In this document: positions 13,715 to 26,543 of the stretch, in pieces
How the letters are laid out: each line of letters starts with the position of its first letter
Numbering within the stretch: position 1 is the first letter of the stretch
From: Polytrichum commune
Taxonomy: Eukaryota; Streptophyta; Polytrichopsida; Polytrichales; Polytrichaceae
Reading direction: 5' to 3'
Assembly: GCA_950295325.1 (NCBI GenBank)
Contig: OX485806.1
Span: forward strand, 29,140,001-29,204,000
DNA: 64,000 nucleotides
Made by a program: the position numbers and the translations under genes
The notes under the pieces: generated by a model
What the model saw: the letters and a program-made list of their open reading frames with translations, nothing else
Told to the model about the DNA's origin: nothing
Database searches by the model: none

Positions 13715-14086
13715 CCAGTGTTGGTCTGGTATTGTCTTTTTTTGAAAATTCCGTTCGGGTGTCTATAATGAGAATTTCACATTTCTTGATACCAGTAGGG
13801 TATGGGTATATGACGGCATTTTTGTTTTCGATACCATTTGGGTCTATATACCATGCAAGAACCTTTATACCTAGGCAAAATGGCCCTAGTATGAATATGG
13901 ATTAGAATGGTGTTGACCCAAATAATAACTCAGGTATACAAAAGATTTTGTCACCTTGTTATACCCACCAAACATCAATATTTGACTGGTGTGACAATCT
14001 TGATACGCACGGGGAGGTTCCTTGATATCATTATTGATGTTGATTTTTAATACCATGCATTCACCTATACACCACACCAACACTGG
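13715..14086 (+). mobile_element. Family A MITE, full-length copy
   Basis: A 372-bp element with clear terminal inverted repeats: left CCAGTGTTGGTCTGG, right ending ACACCAACACTGG. The flanks TTACAT (left) and TTATAT (right) may be a worn target duplication. It has no coding capacity, as expected of a MITE. It sits upstream of the first recognisable endo-beta-mannosidase exon. Related copies are at 2989, 17208 and 18828. Confidence 0.8.
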
Positions 14087-14764
14087 TTATATCCCTCCTA
14101 GTACATTTGCAAAGGGTTAAATGTGTTTGCAGTAAGAAATGTGTTCAAACTCCCTCTGGTTACGTAGTTTAGAATCAATTGGAGACATGCTTCAGGAATC
14201 ATTGGTTGCATCATGTATCAAGGACATTCCATAATTACCTTGTTGTTTTTCTGTCTTGCCTTTAAAACCCTAGTACTTTTCTTCACTTTTGACGCTTTTA
14301 GTATGCTTGTAGACACAAAAAGATGGTCAACAGTCTGGCTCCACACTCATTTCCGGGTTGCAATCTTGACGCCATTTCGTGATCCAATTATTGAAGTACA
14401 CAGAGGATTTGACATTATTAGGTTTTCTGGTGTCCTTTGGTTGTCACGCTTGATGGTTGAGCATCAGAAGACCACCTGGAGGATTGGGTTTGAATGTAAA
14501 TAAATTGGGGCTCTCTTACCTTGTCCCAGAGATTGCTTTGTAACCTTCTCAAATTGTCACACAGTCATAAGTCAATTTAGCTAGGCTTTAATTTTGTCTC
14601 AGAAGTGTCTTAGGCATCCTCATCATTTAACCTTTGGCACTGTTTTCGCGTATTGACCCGCCAAGAGTGTCCCACTGATTGAAGAGTGGGTTGTTGGTCC
14701 CAAAAATACAGAGATGTTTTATAGAGCGTTTTGATCTTGAAATCATGCAACTTTTGTGGTGCAG

Positions 14765-17700
14765 CCCATAAACTTGAACAAAGGATGGGTTGCGGCCCGT
14801 GCCTCAGAGGTTCAAGAAAGTGGACGAGATCTCACAACCTCACATTTTCCTTCAAAAAAAACAAAGGGGTGGATTGAAGCTGTAGTGCCTGGCACGTAAG
14901 CCCTCGTGCGTAGTCTTTTAATGTCTAACTTCAATGTTTAAGTTTGATGTTTAACTGAAATATTCAACTTCAATGTCTAAACTCAATGTTAAACTATAAT
15001 GTTTAACTTCAGTTCTTAATTTCAATGTTTTACATAAGCAATTCTTTTGGTTAGGCTGAAATGTGCTGTGAGGGGTGCAGGGTGTCACAAAGTTTTCGAT
15101 GTGTAGTTGTTGGTTGCATTGATGTTGGTTACCTATTCACAATGGTGATACGAAAAGCTCATAGGAAAAGGCAATAATTTCTTGCAGAGTTTTGACAACC
15201 CTACTCGAGAACAAACTGATACCAGATCCATTTTACGGTCTGAATAACGAGGATGTACCTGACATAGCCGATGTTGGCCGTGAGTACTACACATTCTGGT
15301 TCTGCAACAGCTTCAAGTTGCCGCTTGTGGTGAGTCGAATGCGTGAACAATTTGAGCATTTGCATCTACATTATGTTGCAAGGTAGATGGGTCTTGAATG
15401 GTTACTTTGTCCAACTAGCCGACTTGAACATGCAATGAGTGTGAGATGGTTAGCAAATCCAAATCGAGGCTGTAGCCACTTTCCTCAAAACTTTTGGAGC
15501 TCATATGAATATCATGTGCATTATCACAGTGAAGATTCTCATGCTTATTAAATGGTCATCTAGGTCCTTCCCCCAGTTATGTTGACTATTGGATCTAGAA
15601 TGATTATCATGTTTTGAGCATGTCAACGAATCTTTTTCAAAACACATGTCTTTTTGGTTTCTCTTCTTGAAGCCAGACCTAATCACATACCACTCAAAAA
15701 TAGGTGTCTGATTAAGGAAAGTAACCGAATAAGGGATGTCTACCTTATGTTGCTGCTAGCCATTAAATCAGAAGGTTTATCACTGACATTGCACCTTATT
15801 CACATAGTGTGCACCACAGTTCTTCTATGACGCCACACATTTCCACAAACTATTGATAGATTCTCATAAGGATTTAATAAATAACGACAATTCTGCTATA
15901 ACTAAGAGGATATACGAGGTACTACTATGTTCATTGGCTTTCAACAATATCCATTGTTGGGTTAGATGGTTCCAATTTTGAAAACGAGATCGTTGTCCAT
16001 GTCTTTAGAATAAGCGCTTGGCACAAGCAGATTTGGTATTGACATTTTGACTAGTTTTTCTTGTTGGTGCTTTTCTCATTATTGGTGTTTTTCTGGCAGC
16101 CTAAAGGTGGCAAAGTATGGTTGCTATTTCGTGGCATCAATTATCAAGCTGAAGTGTTTGTCAATGGCCACAACAAATTACTATCGAAAGGCATGTTTTT
16201 GCGGCACACATTGGACATCACAGATTGGGTGAAACCAAAGGGACATAATTTCTTGGCTGTTGTGGTGTACCCCCCAGATCATCCTGGAAAAATTCCTCTT
16301 GAAGGTGGTCAAGGTGGAGATCATGATGTAAGAATTTTAACCCTTGATTTGTCCAAGTGTGCTAGTAATGGACGTTTTTAAGGATTGGAGGTGCTTAGAA
16401 GCCATCTTTAAAGTATTAATGAAAGAGAGGAATGATCCTATGGATTGTGCCTTCCATCATTCTTCGTCTGTTTAAACTGCTCCAGATGGGTTTTCAAGTA
16501 CAGTTTATCAAATTGATATCATATCAATGAAATGCACCTTCACAGCTGACACTGATCATTGATAATGTTGACAAATTTTCATGTTCATGATACTTTTGTG
16601 GGTACATGAACTAATGCAGATTGTGGTTCATATTATGGAACCGTGACTTAATGTTCTTTTGATGGCAAGGAAATATTTTTCTTATCTTGACCATAATTAG
16701 TGTGCATTGAGATGGACAGATTGCCAAGGATGTTGCTGCCCAATATGTGGAAGGCTGGGACTGGATCTGTGCTATTCGGTAACTCACATTACCAGATCAA
16801 TTCGAGATAGAACTTATTACAATCTGTAGGCATTGACATATGCAAGGGATGAAGTTTGTACTCTTAAACAACTGTTATTTGTAATGCCCATTCCCTTGAA
16901 ACTGAAGATTCTAAATGATGGTCATCTCTGTTGGTTCCGTAGCAACAGAGATCATGACCTTAACTGAAGCTCTTACATCTATTTCAGGGACAGAAACACT
17001 GGAATCTGGGATGCCGTCTCCATCAATATCACAGGGGTAAGCTGACTCAAAAAAAAATTTATGTTGCTGGCCATTCCTTTTAGGAATATCCTCCACCTCC
17101 TCCGCCTTGGTTGAAAGTCTGTCAAATGCACATTATCTTCAATCCAATAGAAATACTGTACCCTACAATGTGGATTTTCCATGTTAAATATTGTGGGTTG
17201 GTAAATACCAGTGTTGGTCTGTTATCATTCAGGTATCTATAATGAGGATTTCACGTTTTTGATACCAGTAGGATATAGGTTTTTAACGGTATTTCATTCT
17301 CAATACCATTTGGGTCTATTTACCATGCAAGGACCTTCATACTTAGGCAAAATCGCCCTAGTATCAATATGGTTCAGAACGTATTAATCCAAATAATAAC
17401 TCAGGTATACAAAGATTCTCTCACCTTAACATACCCATCAAATATCAAATTTTGACTGGTATTATAATTTTGATGCCCACATGTAGGTTCTTTAATACAT
17501 TATTGACAACAATTATTGATACCATGCATTCACGTAGTACTTACCAGTGCGACATTGGTTTGTACATTTCCAAGGGCCATGCAAGAATATAGATAATTAT
17601 GGTGTGGAACCCCTTGTTAAAGTGAATTTGGTTTGAGTAAGCATACTTTGGGATGTATAAGGCAAACTAAATTCTTGTTCCTGATATTACAGCCAGTGCG

Positions 17701-20700
17701 ACTTGTTGATCCCCATTTGGCTGCAACATTCTCCAACACCTTCAAACAAGCTGAATTATGGGTCACGACAGAGCTTGTCAATACAAGTTCTGCTCCAGCC
17801 ACCGTAACTGTCAGGCTCAATGTATCACTTGATGTGGATGGGGACACATGTATAGTGGACCATGTATATGCAAGTGAGAAGATTGTTATTAAGGGCAGCT
17901 CAACCACTTTGTTTTCCTTACAACCTGTAAGCTTCTCCACCCTTAAATTGAAGTATCAGAATCATAACAAATCATTCCGTGTGTGAGAATCATGTGAATT
18001 GATTATTGTGCTTGTATCTAAACTTAATTTTCCTTCAAGGAGCAGCATTGCAGATGTGTTTGTGGTATAGTTTAGAACTAAAAATGTAAAGCACTTCTTT
18101 CTTTGTTGCTTTACAGTAACAATGAATCCACCACTTTACACTGTTCCACTAGTGTTTGTTTCACCAAATTGGTGGGCAAGTATTTGTTGCAAAGATATCA
18201 CTAGAATGTCACGATTAATTATTCCTTTGTACTTCAACTAAGATTTTTGTCAAACCATGTAAAGAAATTTAAGGATCCATTGATTATGATATAATGAGCA
18301 AAATCTATCTGTGAATGGTGATACATAGTTGCCTCACAATTGTATTCAACCATAGAAGCAACTTCGTTTTAGAATATTGCTAACATGACAGGAATTTCAG
18401 TTTCTCACTGCTACTTACATTTGAAAATTAATTGACGTATTTAGAGAATTTCAGTACTATAATTTTCATAGTTTTTGATATTTTTGACAATGGCAGCTTT
18501 CATTTGAAAATCCAGCACTATGGTGGCCTAATGGCTTGGGGGATCAACCACTGTACCAAGTGGATATTAGCCTCGAGGTCCAAGGCTATGGAGAGGCTGA
18601 CACTTGGAGTCATTTGTTTGGTTTCCGCTACATAGACTCCTACATTGATCCAGCAACAAATGGCAGGTGTGTTGTCTTCAGCCCCAAACCCTAAATTCTG
18701 ACAGCCTAATATAGTCTACATAAATATTAATTATCATGTATTTGCACACAAAAATTTCATAATTTCCTTGCACCTAGGTTTGATACTGTACTTATGATCC
18801 AGTAATGACAACATCAGTATAGTACAAAGCAGTGTTGGTCTGGTATATAGGTGAATGCATGGTTTCAATAATGAACACCAGTAATGGTATCGAAGAATCT
18901 ACCAGTGGGTAAAGTAAATTGTAATATCCGTCAAATATTGATATTTGATGGGTATGTCAAGGTAAGAGAATATTTGTATACCTGAGTTGTTATTTGGGTC
19001 AACACAATTCTTAACCATATTGATACTAGGACGAATTTGCCTAGGTATGAAGGTTCTTACATGGTATATTGACGTGAATGGTATCGAAAACATAAATACC
19101 ATCAAGTACCCATACTCGACTAGTATAAAAAAGAAGACAATACCAGTTGAACACTAGTACAATCATAGGAAGTCCAAAAACGTTTTAAAAGAAAGTTGAA
19201 TGTCTAGTACTTTATCCTATGTACAGGATGTTCGAGGTGAATGGGGAACCTGTGTTCATACGAGGGGGCAATTGGATTGTGTCTGATGGCCTACTACGCC
19301 TTTCAGAGGATCGATATTACACAGATGTGAACTTTCATGCAGACATGAACTTAAACATGATGCGTGTATGGGGAGGAGCCTTGGCTGAGCGTCCCGAATT
19401 TTACAGTGCCTGTGATAAGTGGGGTATATTGGTAAGTAATTCTTGACCACACCCTGATCATTAGGACATGTTTTTAACCAGACTTTAATATATACTGCAG
19501 CACCATCTAAAGTAGATGTGCTTAATTCAGTTACTTATCTTAAATGGACACCTATACTTGAGTGATATGTGATTTGGTGTGGCTCTGAGAACACATACCA
19601 AATAGACACATGTTTAGAAGAGATTGGACTGCATGCTCAAAATATGCTAACTATTTTAAATTGAAGAGTAAACATAATTGGGGGGACTTATATGACCATT
19701 TAATGAGCACGAGAATTTTCACTTTGATAATGTATTAGGTATTCAGATGAGCTCTGAAAATCATGAGGAAATTGGCTATGCCCTTGATTTGGAGATGCTA
19801 ACTATTTTGTACTAATTGTGTGTTTCATATCCTAGGAGAGGTGGGCTAGTTGGAAAAGTAACCATTTTAGACTCATCTAAATTACTATTCATTATGGTCA
19901 GTTTCAGGGCACCACATAGGATTTATAACATCAATTAACTAATGACATGACATGTGGCACAAAGAAATTTAGGCAATCCATGGATAGAATTAATTTTGCA
20001 TGAAACAGAGAGGCAGGTACAGTATTTGGTTAAATTCAACGCCATTTTTGCAGGTTTGGCAGGAATTTTGGATCACTGGTGACTGCAATGGACGGGGGGT
20101 ACCACCCTCCGACCCGAATTGGCCACTGGACCACGACCTCTTTCTCACATGTGCATACGACACCGTCAAGCTATTACGCAACCATGCAAGTTTAGCCTTA
20201 TGGTGTGGAGGAAATGAACAAATTCCACCTTATGATATCAATGAAGCTCTAACAAGGCGACTTGCACTTGTCCCTGCAAATGAAAACCCAAGCTGCTCCC
20301 TTGATGGCACACGACTTTATCTTGAAGGTAAAAGAATTCTACATGTACTTAGTGTTTCGATTGGAGTCATCTTTTTACTCAAAAGTAACAATACTGACCA
20401 ACTTGGTTACTGACCTAATTTGGTTACTTTTCTATGATTGGATACCTGTATTTGAGTGGTGTGTGGTTAGGTATAGCTCTAAGAACAGTCACCAAAAATA
20501 CATATGTTTAAAAGAGGTTGGACGATGTGTTCAAAATTTGTTAAGTATTCTAGTTGCAGTAGTGAACATATTTTGGGGGACCTATATCATGATTTGGAAA
20601 GGAGAATCTTCACTTTGATAATGAAGAAGATATGCATATGAGCTCCTAAACTTATGGAAAAATTTGCTTTCTATTTTCTAATCAGCTCATACTAATCATG

Positions 20701-23700
20701 CATTCGGTGTCCTAAGAGAAGTAAAAGTGGGCATAGAGCTAAAAGTGTTTGTTTTAGGCCCACTTACCTTAGTTCAAACAACTTAATATTTATGATGGTT
20801 CACAACCCATTACTCCGTTTCAAAGGTTACAGGATCCTCTTATGGACACAAAAGATTTGAGCTGAAGACATTCCACAAGAGGACAAGATTTGCAAGAGCC
20901 AGATCTACAATAAAACAAATTTCTAGCTAATGTCCTGTAAGTCGTCTAGTAATTGCCCATAATTGCATCAATTAAGGCGACTTTCCATCATGTAATATTT
21001 GTCATAAGGCCTACTCCAGGCAGTGTGTTTAAAGAACCTGATATTGCTAGTAAGATGCAGTGCATTATAGTTATCCTTTCGATTCAATGGGACTTTTCAT
21101 CAAGAGTTGGTTCCTTATGATTTTCCATTGGTTGTTTTGCGTATAATATCAATAATTTTCTTCCGACTTGTGGTGCATGCTTGGAGGCTGTGTTTGACTT
21201 TGAATGAAGAAGCAATGTATCTCAGTTTATTGAGGGCCAAACTCATTTTAGCACCTCTTGGCAAGCCAAAATGACTTTGACCCTCAATAAAGCAATATAG
21301 AATATTCTTTGCTCAAATCTCCACACTACCACCTCCAAGGATGCACTGGAAAACTTACCAAACATGGAAGATATCCAACCAAAAGTCATGTGGAGGTAAA
21401 GGATACCTCTAAATTTGTTGTCCATTAATTAAATTGTTGATTGTTATGCAATTCTCAAGCCACTGTGTGATGATGCTTTGAAGGCTCTCTGTGGAGTGGA
21501 ATCGCAGCAGGGAATGGCTTGTTTCGCGATGGGCCCTATGGTATTCAAGTACCAGAGAATTACTTCAAGAAAGATTACTATGCGTATGCTTTCAATCCGG
21601 AGATTGGGAATGTTGGGGTTCCCAAAGCGCAGACTATTCGTGCAACTATGCCACCTGAAGCCTGGGACCCTCCAAAATATTTTGATGGAGGGGAGCACCC
21701 AAATGCTACTTGGGACTATCACAAATACATTCCTTATGCAGATGAACCGAATCTGGTGCCAGGGCAAATTGAGTCATTTGGTGATTATAATGGTCTTGAT
21801 GATTTCTGTGAGAAGGTTAGTTGTTTATACTAATCTGAAAATGTTTCATAACTTTTTGTTTTATGGCACTCTACGTAATAGCTGTGTTTGCCAATTTGAA
21901 AACATATCCACTTAGTGGTCTTCTATTCTCATGGTCACCCGCCCAGTCAGAATCACAATAACCATTTGTTCGAGAAGTTCCATCCCCTTCAAATTTCACA
22001 CCATAATGACTGGTTGATTGAAGATCATGAAATATCCTCTTGATTAGTAATCAGATAAATCTTGATGAAAATCCGACCAATGTTTAGACCTTAGATCGGA
22101 GTTGTATTGTTTGGAAAACAAAATATTGGATATTAGAGTTATCTTTTAACTCAGCATGACTTTTGGTCGGAAGTTGGTTGTTTTGCATACAACACCTTCC
22201 CTGTTTGGTGAGTTTACGGTGCATGCCTGGACGCAATGTGGAGATTTGAACAAAGGGGTTTCTAAAACGGTTCATTGAGGGCCGAACTCATTTTGGCATC
22301 CCAAGAAGATGTTAAAAGTGAGTTTGGCTCTCAATGCACCAAAATAAGTTGCTCTTCATTCAACTTTAGACACTACCTCCAAGCATGCACAGTTACAAGT
22401 GGGAAGAAAAAAATTATTGGTATTGTATGCAAAACAAGCAATGGGAAATGATCATAAGAGGCCAACTTTTGATATAAAGTCCCATTGAGTTGAAGGGTAA
22501 CTCTAGTGTACTGCATCTTGCTAGAGATTTCAGGTGCTTGTTCCAAATTACATGATGAAAGATCTCACCTTGCAAATAATGGGAGAAGAAAAACAGCAAT
22601 ATGGGCCATTACACATAATTGCTGTGTTTCCTTCCCTTGGTGCAGGCACAACTCGTAAACTTCTTCCAGTATCGGGCTCTTATTGAAGGTTGGAACTCAA
22701 TGATGTGGTCAAAATACACAGGGGTTATTCTATGGAAGACCCAAAATCCCTGGCCAGGTCTCCGCGGCCAAATGTACGACCACCTCCTTGACCAGACAGG
22801 CGCCTTTTTTGGTTTGCAAAGTGCTGCAGAGCCCATTCATGTGCAATTGAATCTACTTACCTACGATGTTGAGGTACTCGAGCCTGCTCTTTAATTTTTT
22901 TAATTTTTTTTCTTCAATTGTAATCAGCATGTAAAATGACCCTAAAAGCTGAAATTCAATCACATTGTTATGAATGTCAAGTAAATTGATTCTCGTATAT
23001 TTCATCCACTTATATAGTCCTAATTATTTAATATTTTTAAGGCTGCCAGCTTCCTTCATTCATGATCATTGAGGGACCTCTGAGTAGTGGCATCGCTGTG
23101 TATTTCTTCCAGCAATATTTCTGATCTTTACAGTTTGCCTTACTTTTAAAATTTGCAAATACTTCTCATCAAAATTGACATATGATTTTCTCACACATGA
23201 AAAAAGCTACACTAAATAGTTCTTAGTGTGGACTATAGTAAATCTCTAAACCCCACAATAATTATCATGATGAGAATTTATCTGGCCATGTTAAATTTGA
23301 ACCCATACCAAACCTCTAGTTTTAGATTAGCGTGGGCCACTTCTAGGAAATCCATGTGCGGTAATATTTTGTTTTCTGGTACATTTGATGTAAGATGATT
23401 ATTATATTTTATGTAGTGTGTTGGTCAGAAGTCTCAACGAAGACTGAGGAAGACCCCGGGTTTTGGACCCACGCCATTTCCACCCTCACTAGACAGTTGT
23501 AGTGGCCCACATTAATTTTTTCCACACATCAATAGGACTATTCAGTGTAGTTACCTGCCACTGTCTGATTACATTTTTTCAAGATGCAATTGTGTCAAAG
23601 TGTAGGATTTTTACAAACTTCTGCAACTGTGCTTTTTCCTCCCATAACCTTACTTCAATGCGAGTACATGTACTAATCTCAAAGATTTCTCAGCCTGATA

Positions 23701-24390
23701 AATTCCCAATTTTTTTTTTAATTTCTTTTCCCAATTTTTATGCAGGTTGTGAACACACGAAGAGAAGTGCTGTCAGATTGTTTGGTGGAGGCTACAGTGT
23801 TTGATCTGAATGGAGAGACAAAAGCCCTTTCCAAAACTTTCGAAAGGCGGATGATCCCAGCCAAGATAACATCAGCCATCGGCAACATTCCAATATTTGA
23901 ATCCGAATCCACATCTGACCAGTCCATATATTTTCTACTGCTCAAATTGTCCGACTCCTCGGGTACCCTGATATCTCGAAACTTTTACTGGTTACATCGA
24001 TCGGGTGGAAATTACAGTGAACTAGGGCAGCAATTCCGGACGTTGAAAGTACCTGTCACAACATCCGCCAAAGGCAAAATTACAACGGAAAATAATACTT
24101 ACCACATCACCGTCCACGTCACCAACAAGATCATTGATTCCTCAAAGCCACAAGATCATCATGTTGCATTTGGGCTTTACTTTTCAGTCGTGGATGCTAA
24201 TTCGAAAGCTCTTGATCCTCGTATACTTCCTGTAAACTACTCACAGAATTGGTTCTCCTTGGTTCCAAATGAAGCTCTTGATATACTTATCTCCTTCAAG
24301 TTGCACAACAAAAATGCACGCCCAAAACTCATCCTAAGAGGTTGGAACATTGCAGAGACTGAGATTGCTCTAGAGATCCAGCAAGGGTAA
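14765..24390 (+). CDS. EBM: Mannosylglycoprotein endo-beta-mannosidase (GH2)
   Basis: Plant glycosidase that cuts the Man-beta-1,4-GlcNAc bond in N-glycan cores during glycoprotein turnover. Model: join(14765..14895, 15188..15329, 16100..16327, 16720..16778, 16988..17036, 17693..17926, 18497..18666, 19227..19431, 20054..20327, 21484..21815, 22646..22873, 23746..24390), all in phase, 898 residues; the family is about 940. Landmarks in order: [91 protein letters not shown] (candidate acid/base Glu, codon 20216-20218), FNPEIGNVG (candidate nucleophile Glu, codon 21600-21602), [18 protein letters not shown] near the end. The first exon (ATG plus a few residues) is unresolved: the frame closes upstream of the 14764 acceptor without an ATG. 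No lesion seen. Confidence 0.93.
15380..15745 (-). mobile_element. Family B hAT-like MITE with 8-bp target duplication
   Basis: A 366-bp element in the endo-beta-mannosidase intron 15330-16099. The flanks are a perfect 8-bp direct repeat, TATGTTGC, at 15372-15379 and 15746-15753. The imperfect inverted ends read AAGGTAGATGGGTCTTGAAT (left) and AAGGTAGACATCCCTTATTC (right end, reverse complement). An 8-bp duplication is the hallmark of hAT-superfamily insertion. It is non-coding and is the best-preserved member of the family. Confidence 0.85.
17208..17558 (+). mobile_element. Family A MITE copy
   Basis: A 351-bp copy within the intron 17037-17692, in the same orientation as 13715-14086. It begins CCAGTGTTGGTCTGTTAT and ends ACCAGTGCGACATTGG, and shares blocks such as AATACCATTTGGGTCTAT and CAAATAATAACTCAGGTATA. 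No target duplication is evident. Confidence 0.75.
18828..19154 (-). mobile_element. Family A MITE with 8-bp flanking repeat
   Basis: A copy inverted relative to 13715 and 17208, in the intron 18667-19226. It starts AGCAGTGTTGGTCTGGTAT and its other end reads GTGTTCAACTGGTATT on the opposite strand. Flanking it is the 8-bp direct repeat TAGTACAA at 18820-18827 and 19155-19162. This suggests a hAT-type origin, although part of TAG may belong to the inverted repeat. Confidence 0.75.
19509..19880 (+). mobile_element. Family B hAT-like MITE copy
   Basis: Occupies most of the intron 19432-20053. It contains ACTTGAGTGATATGTG, GAGATTGGACTGCATGCTC and GTACTAATTGTGTGTTTCAT. Its ends AAAGTAGATGTGC and GACTCATCTAAATT are eroded versions of the family inverted repeat. 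Confidence 0.7.
20405..20770 (+). mobile_element. Family B hAT-like MITE copy
   Basis: First of two elements in the intron 20328-21483. It shares GGATACCTGTATTTGAGTGG and CTTCACTTTGATAATGAA with the other copies and ends CCCACTTACCTT. Confidence 0.65.
21065..21412. mobile_element. Family C foldback MITE
   Basis: Second element in the intron 20328-21483. The left end TATAGTTATCCTTTCGATTC pairs with the right end GGTAAAGGATACCTCTA, and the centre holds complementary arms around GAGGGCCAAACTCATTTT and TGACTTTGACCCTCAATAAA. The whole element can fold on itself. Confidence 0.65.
22133..22505. mobile_element. Family C foldback MITE
   Basis: Lies in the intron 21816-22645. The outer ends TAGAGTTATCTTTTAACTC and GTTGAAGGGTAACTCTA are complementary, as are the inner blocks GGTTCATTGAGGGCCGAACT and TTTGGCTCTCAATGCACC. 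Arms of about 170 nt would make a long hairpin in the endo-beta-mannosidase pre-mRNA. Confidence 0.75.
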
Positions 24391-26031
24391 GCAGTGATAA
24401 TCTTCAGAACTTTTCAAGTCATTTTGCAATTAATCTGTAGACTTGGAGTGTTTGAGACACTGGAAAATTTAAACCTGAAGTCCCAACTTATATGGAGCAA
24501 ACAGGGCACCACGGTCCAAGATACTCTCTTTTTGGATCCATGGGTGAGGAGGACATGCTTATAAAGGCTCAAAGCCTCAAAATATTCTCAGCCACCCCCT
24601 TGATGGCTGAGAATGGGAGATCCTTTGATCATGCCCCCGGCATGCTCAAACTTATGCATAAAATGGAAGGTGTTGATTCCAGGATAGGTGACATGAATAG
24701 GTGATGGAGCAATAATTTTGTGTAGTTGATATGGAGGAAGGATCACATATGTTAATTTTGTGTACGTAGTCTTGGGTAGGGTTTCTAAAGGTGTATAGTA
24801 AACATCTCATATAATTAATACCAAACTTAGAAGGTTATGACTGATATAACTGCAGGTACTCCATGTAAATAAAGAAGGCCAGAGATATCAAGGTGCTTAT
24901 CTCATCGCTGTAAAGTTCATATTCCATGATGATGTATGAGAAAAGCGAAGTGTACAGATGAAAGAGTCACAAACTGGAAAGGAAGCTTGTCTATGTCTTG
25001 TTATTTCTGGCACTGTGATGTCTTGAATCGTTGGATGTTGTTGTTTTTGTTGCCATGATGTTCAACTTGGATTTCAGAGTTGAGATCTTTATGGGATCCC
25101 CAAATGTGAAACGAGAGTTTAGCACCAATCTGTGAAGTATTTTGCTAAGATTTTTCTGCTATGTTCCCATGTTTCTGCTATGATTTTTCAAAGGCAAAAG
25201 TGTCGAAGCCTTAAGCCAATCAAGTAGGTACCCGTAGTTATGTTGACTATTGAGCCAAGAATGGTTCACAACTCTTGAGCACATAGAGTAGAGGCACCCA
25301 TAGCCAATCACTTAAGAGATTCTCTGCTATATTTGGAGGAGTGTAAGGCAGTGCAAATTTTTCCCATGTAGGAAGATAGAAATTAGGAGGATTGCAAATT
25401 TGTTGGTGATTTTATTCCTTATATTAAGAAAACTGCGAATTTCTGAAGCTTGAAGTTGACTTGAACATATTACCAATGTCTAGAGTCTACCATAACCGCT
25501 CATTTCTCACTCAAAACCAATGTATAGAGTATGCCATGACCACTCATTTTAACCGCTCATTCGTCACTCGAAACCAATGTCTAGAGTATGCCATGACCAC
25601 TCATTTTAACCGCTCATTCCTCCTCACTTTAGCACTCAAAACCAAAACATGTGTCATGGCACTATTGGTTCCAACCTAATTGAAATTGAATCCCAACCTT
25701 ATTGAAAATCAACCCAACTTGATCGAAATTCCAATACTCTATAGATTGCCAATCGGATCCTAATCAAGAATAGGCACCTCTACTATAGTCCAATCTACTT
25801 TCACATGTCCTACATAGCTTTCACAAAGCCAATCGCTGGTTATAGCCTCGGAGCGCAAGAAATATTTAAACTAAATTTGACTACAAGTCATTTAAGTTGT
25901 CGCTGACCTAAAAGTTTAGCTCTGTTCGAAAGGGAGAAACTCCAACCCTAAGTCTAGTCACTTGGGCTATGGTGGAGCACAATAGCAATTTGTGGCATGA
26001 ATTCCAAGTTTCCAACACTACAAATGCTATC
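24391..26031. other. EBM 3' UTR and downstream spacer
   Basis: The endo-beta-mannosidase stop codon is at 24388-24390. Its 3' UTR probably extends several hundred bases; AATAAAG-like words occur near 24870, but I cannot fix the poly(A) site. Beyond it are a family B fragment (about 25215-25330), a short tandem repeat (25472-25640) and AT-rich DNA with no gene I can support up to the Harbinger target site. Confidence 0.5.
25472..25640. repeat. Short tandem repeat, about 60-bp unit
   Basis: Three units share ACCAATGTCTAGAGTATGCC, ATGACCACTCATTTTAACCG and CTCATTC. The first unit is shorter and the third longer, so the array is irregular. It is not coding. Confidence 0.85.
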
Positions 26032-26543
26032 TAAGGGCCCTGCCACACGAGTGGCAGTGGCAGCGAAGCGAATGATGTGATTGGCCGCGCCGTGGGTGGC
26101 CTTACCCCACGAGCGGCAGAGGGCACGGCGGGAAGTCCAGCTGGCCTACAGTGCCGGCAGCGAAAACTTCCAGGCAACAGTGCCTGGAAGTCCGTACAAC
26201 GGGGGAAAGTCCCCCTTAGGGCCCACCGCCCACCCTGGTGACTATCCCCCCCCCCCCCCCCCCCGCGACCGTCCCCACCTCCCTAGCCTGCCTGCGAGGG
26301 AAGCCGGCACTCCAACAGCTTCAACTTCTCTCCCAGCAGCAAACCAGACACAGAGCTTCGAGTGCTTGCAGCCTGCTCTACTTGACACCATCGTCATTTT
26401 TTGAGCGTTAAACTTGCACCCGGCACCCAAGAGCTTGCCACTATCCTAGTTTTTTGTTTTTTTTGTTTTTTTGGTTTTTTTCGAGTTTTTGGGGGGGCCC
26501 TTGTTATTGTCCAAATTTTTTTTCGCTTTTTATTCTCTCTTCC

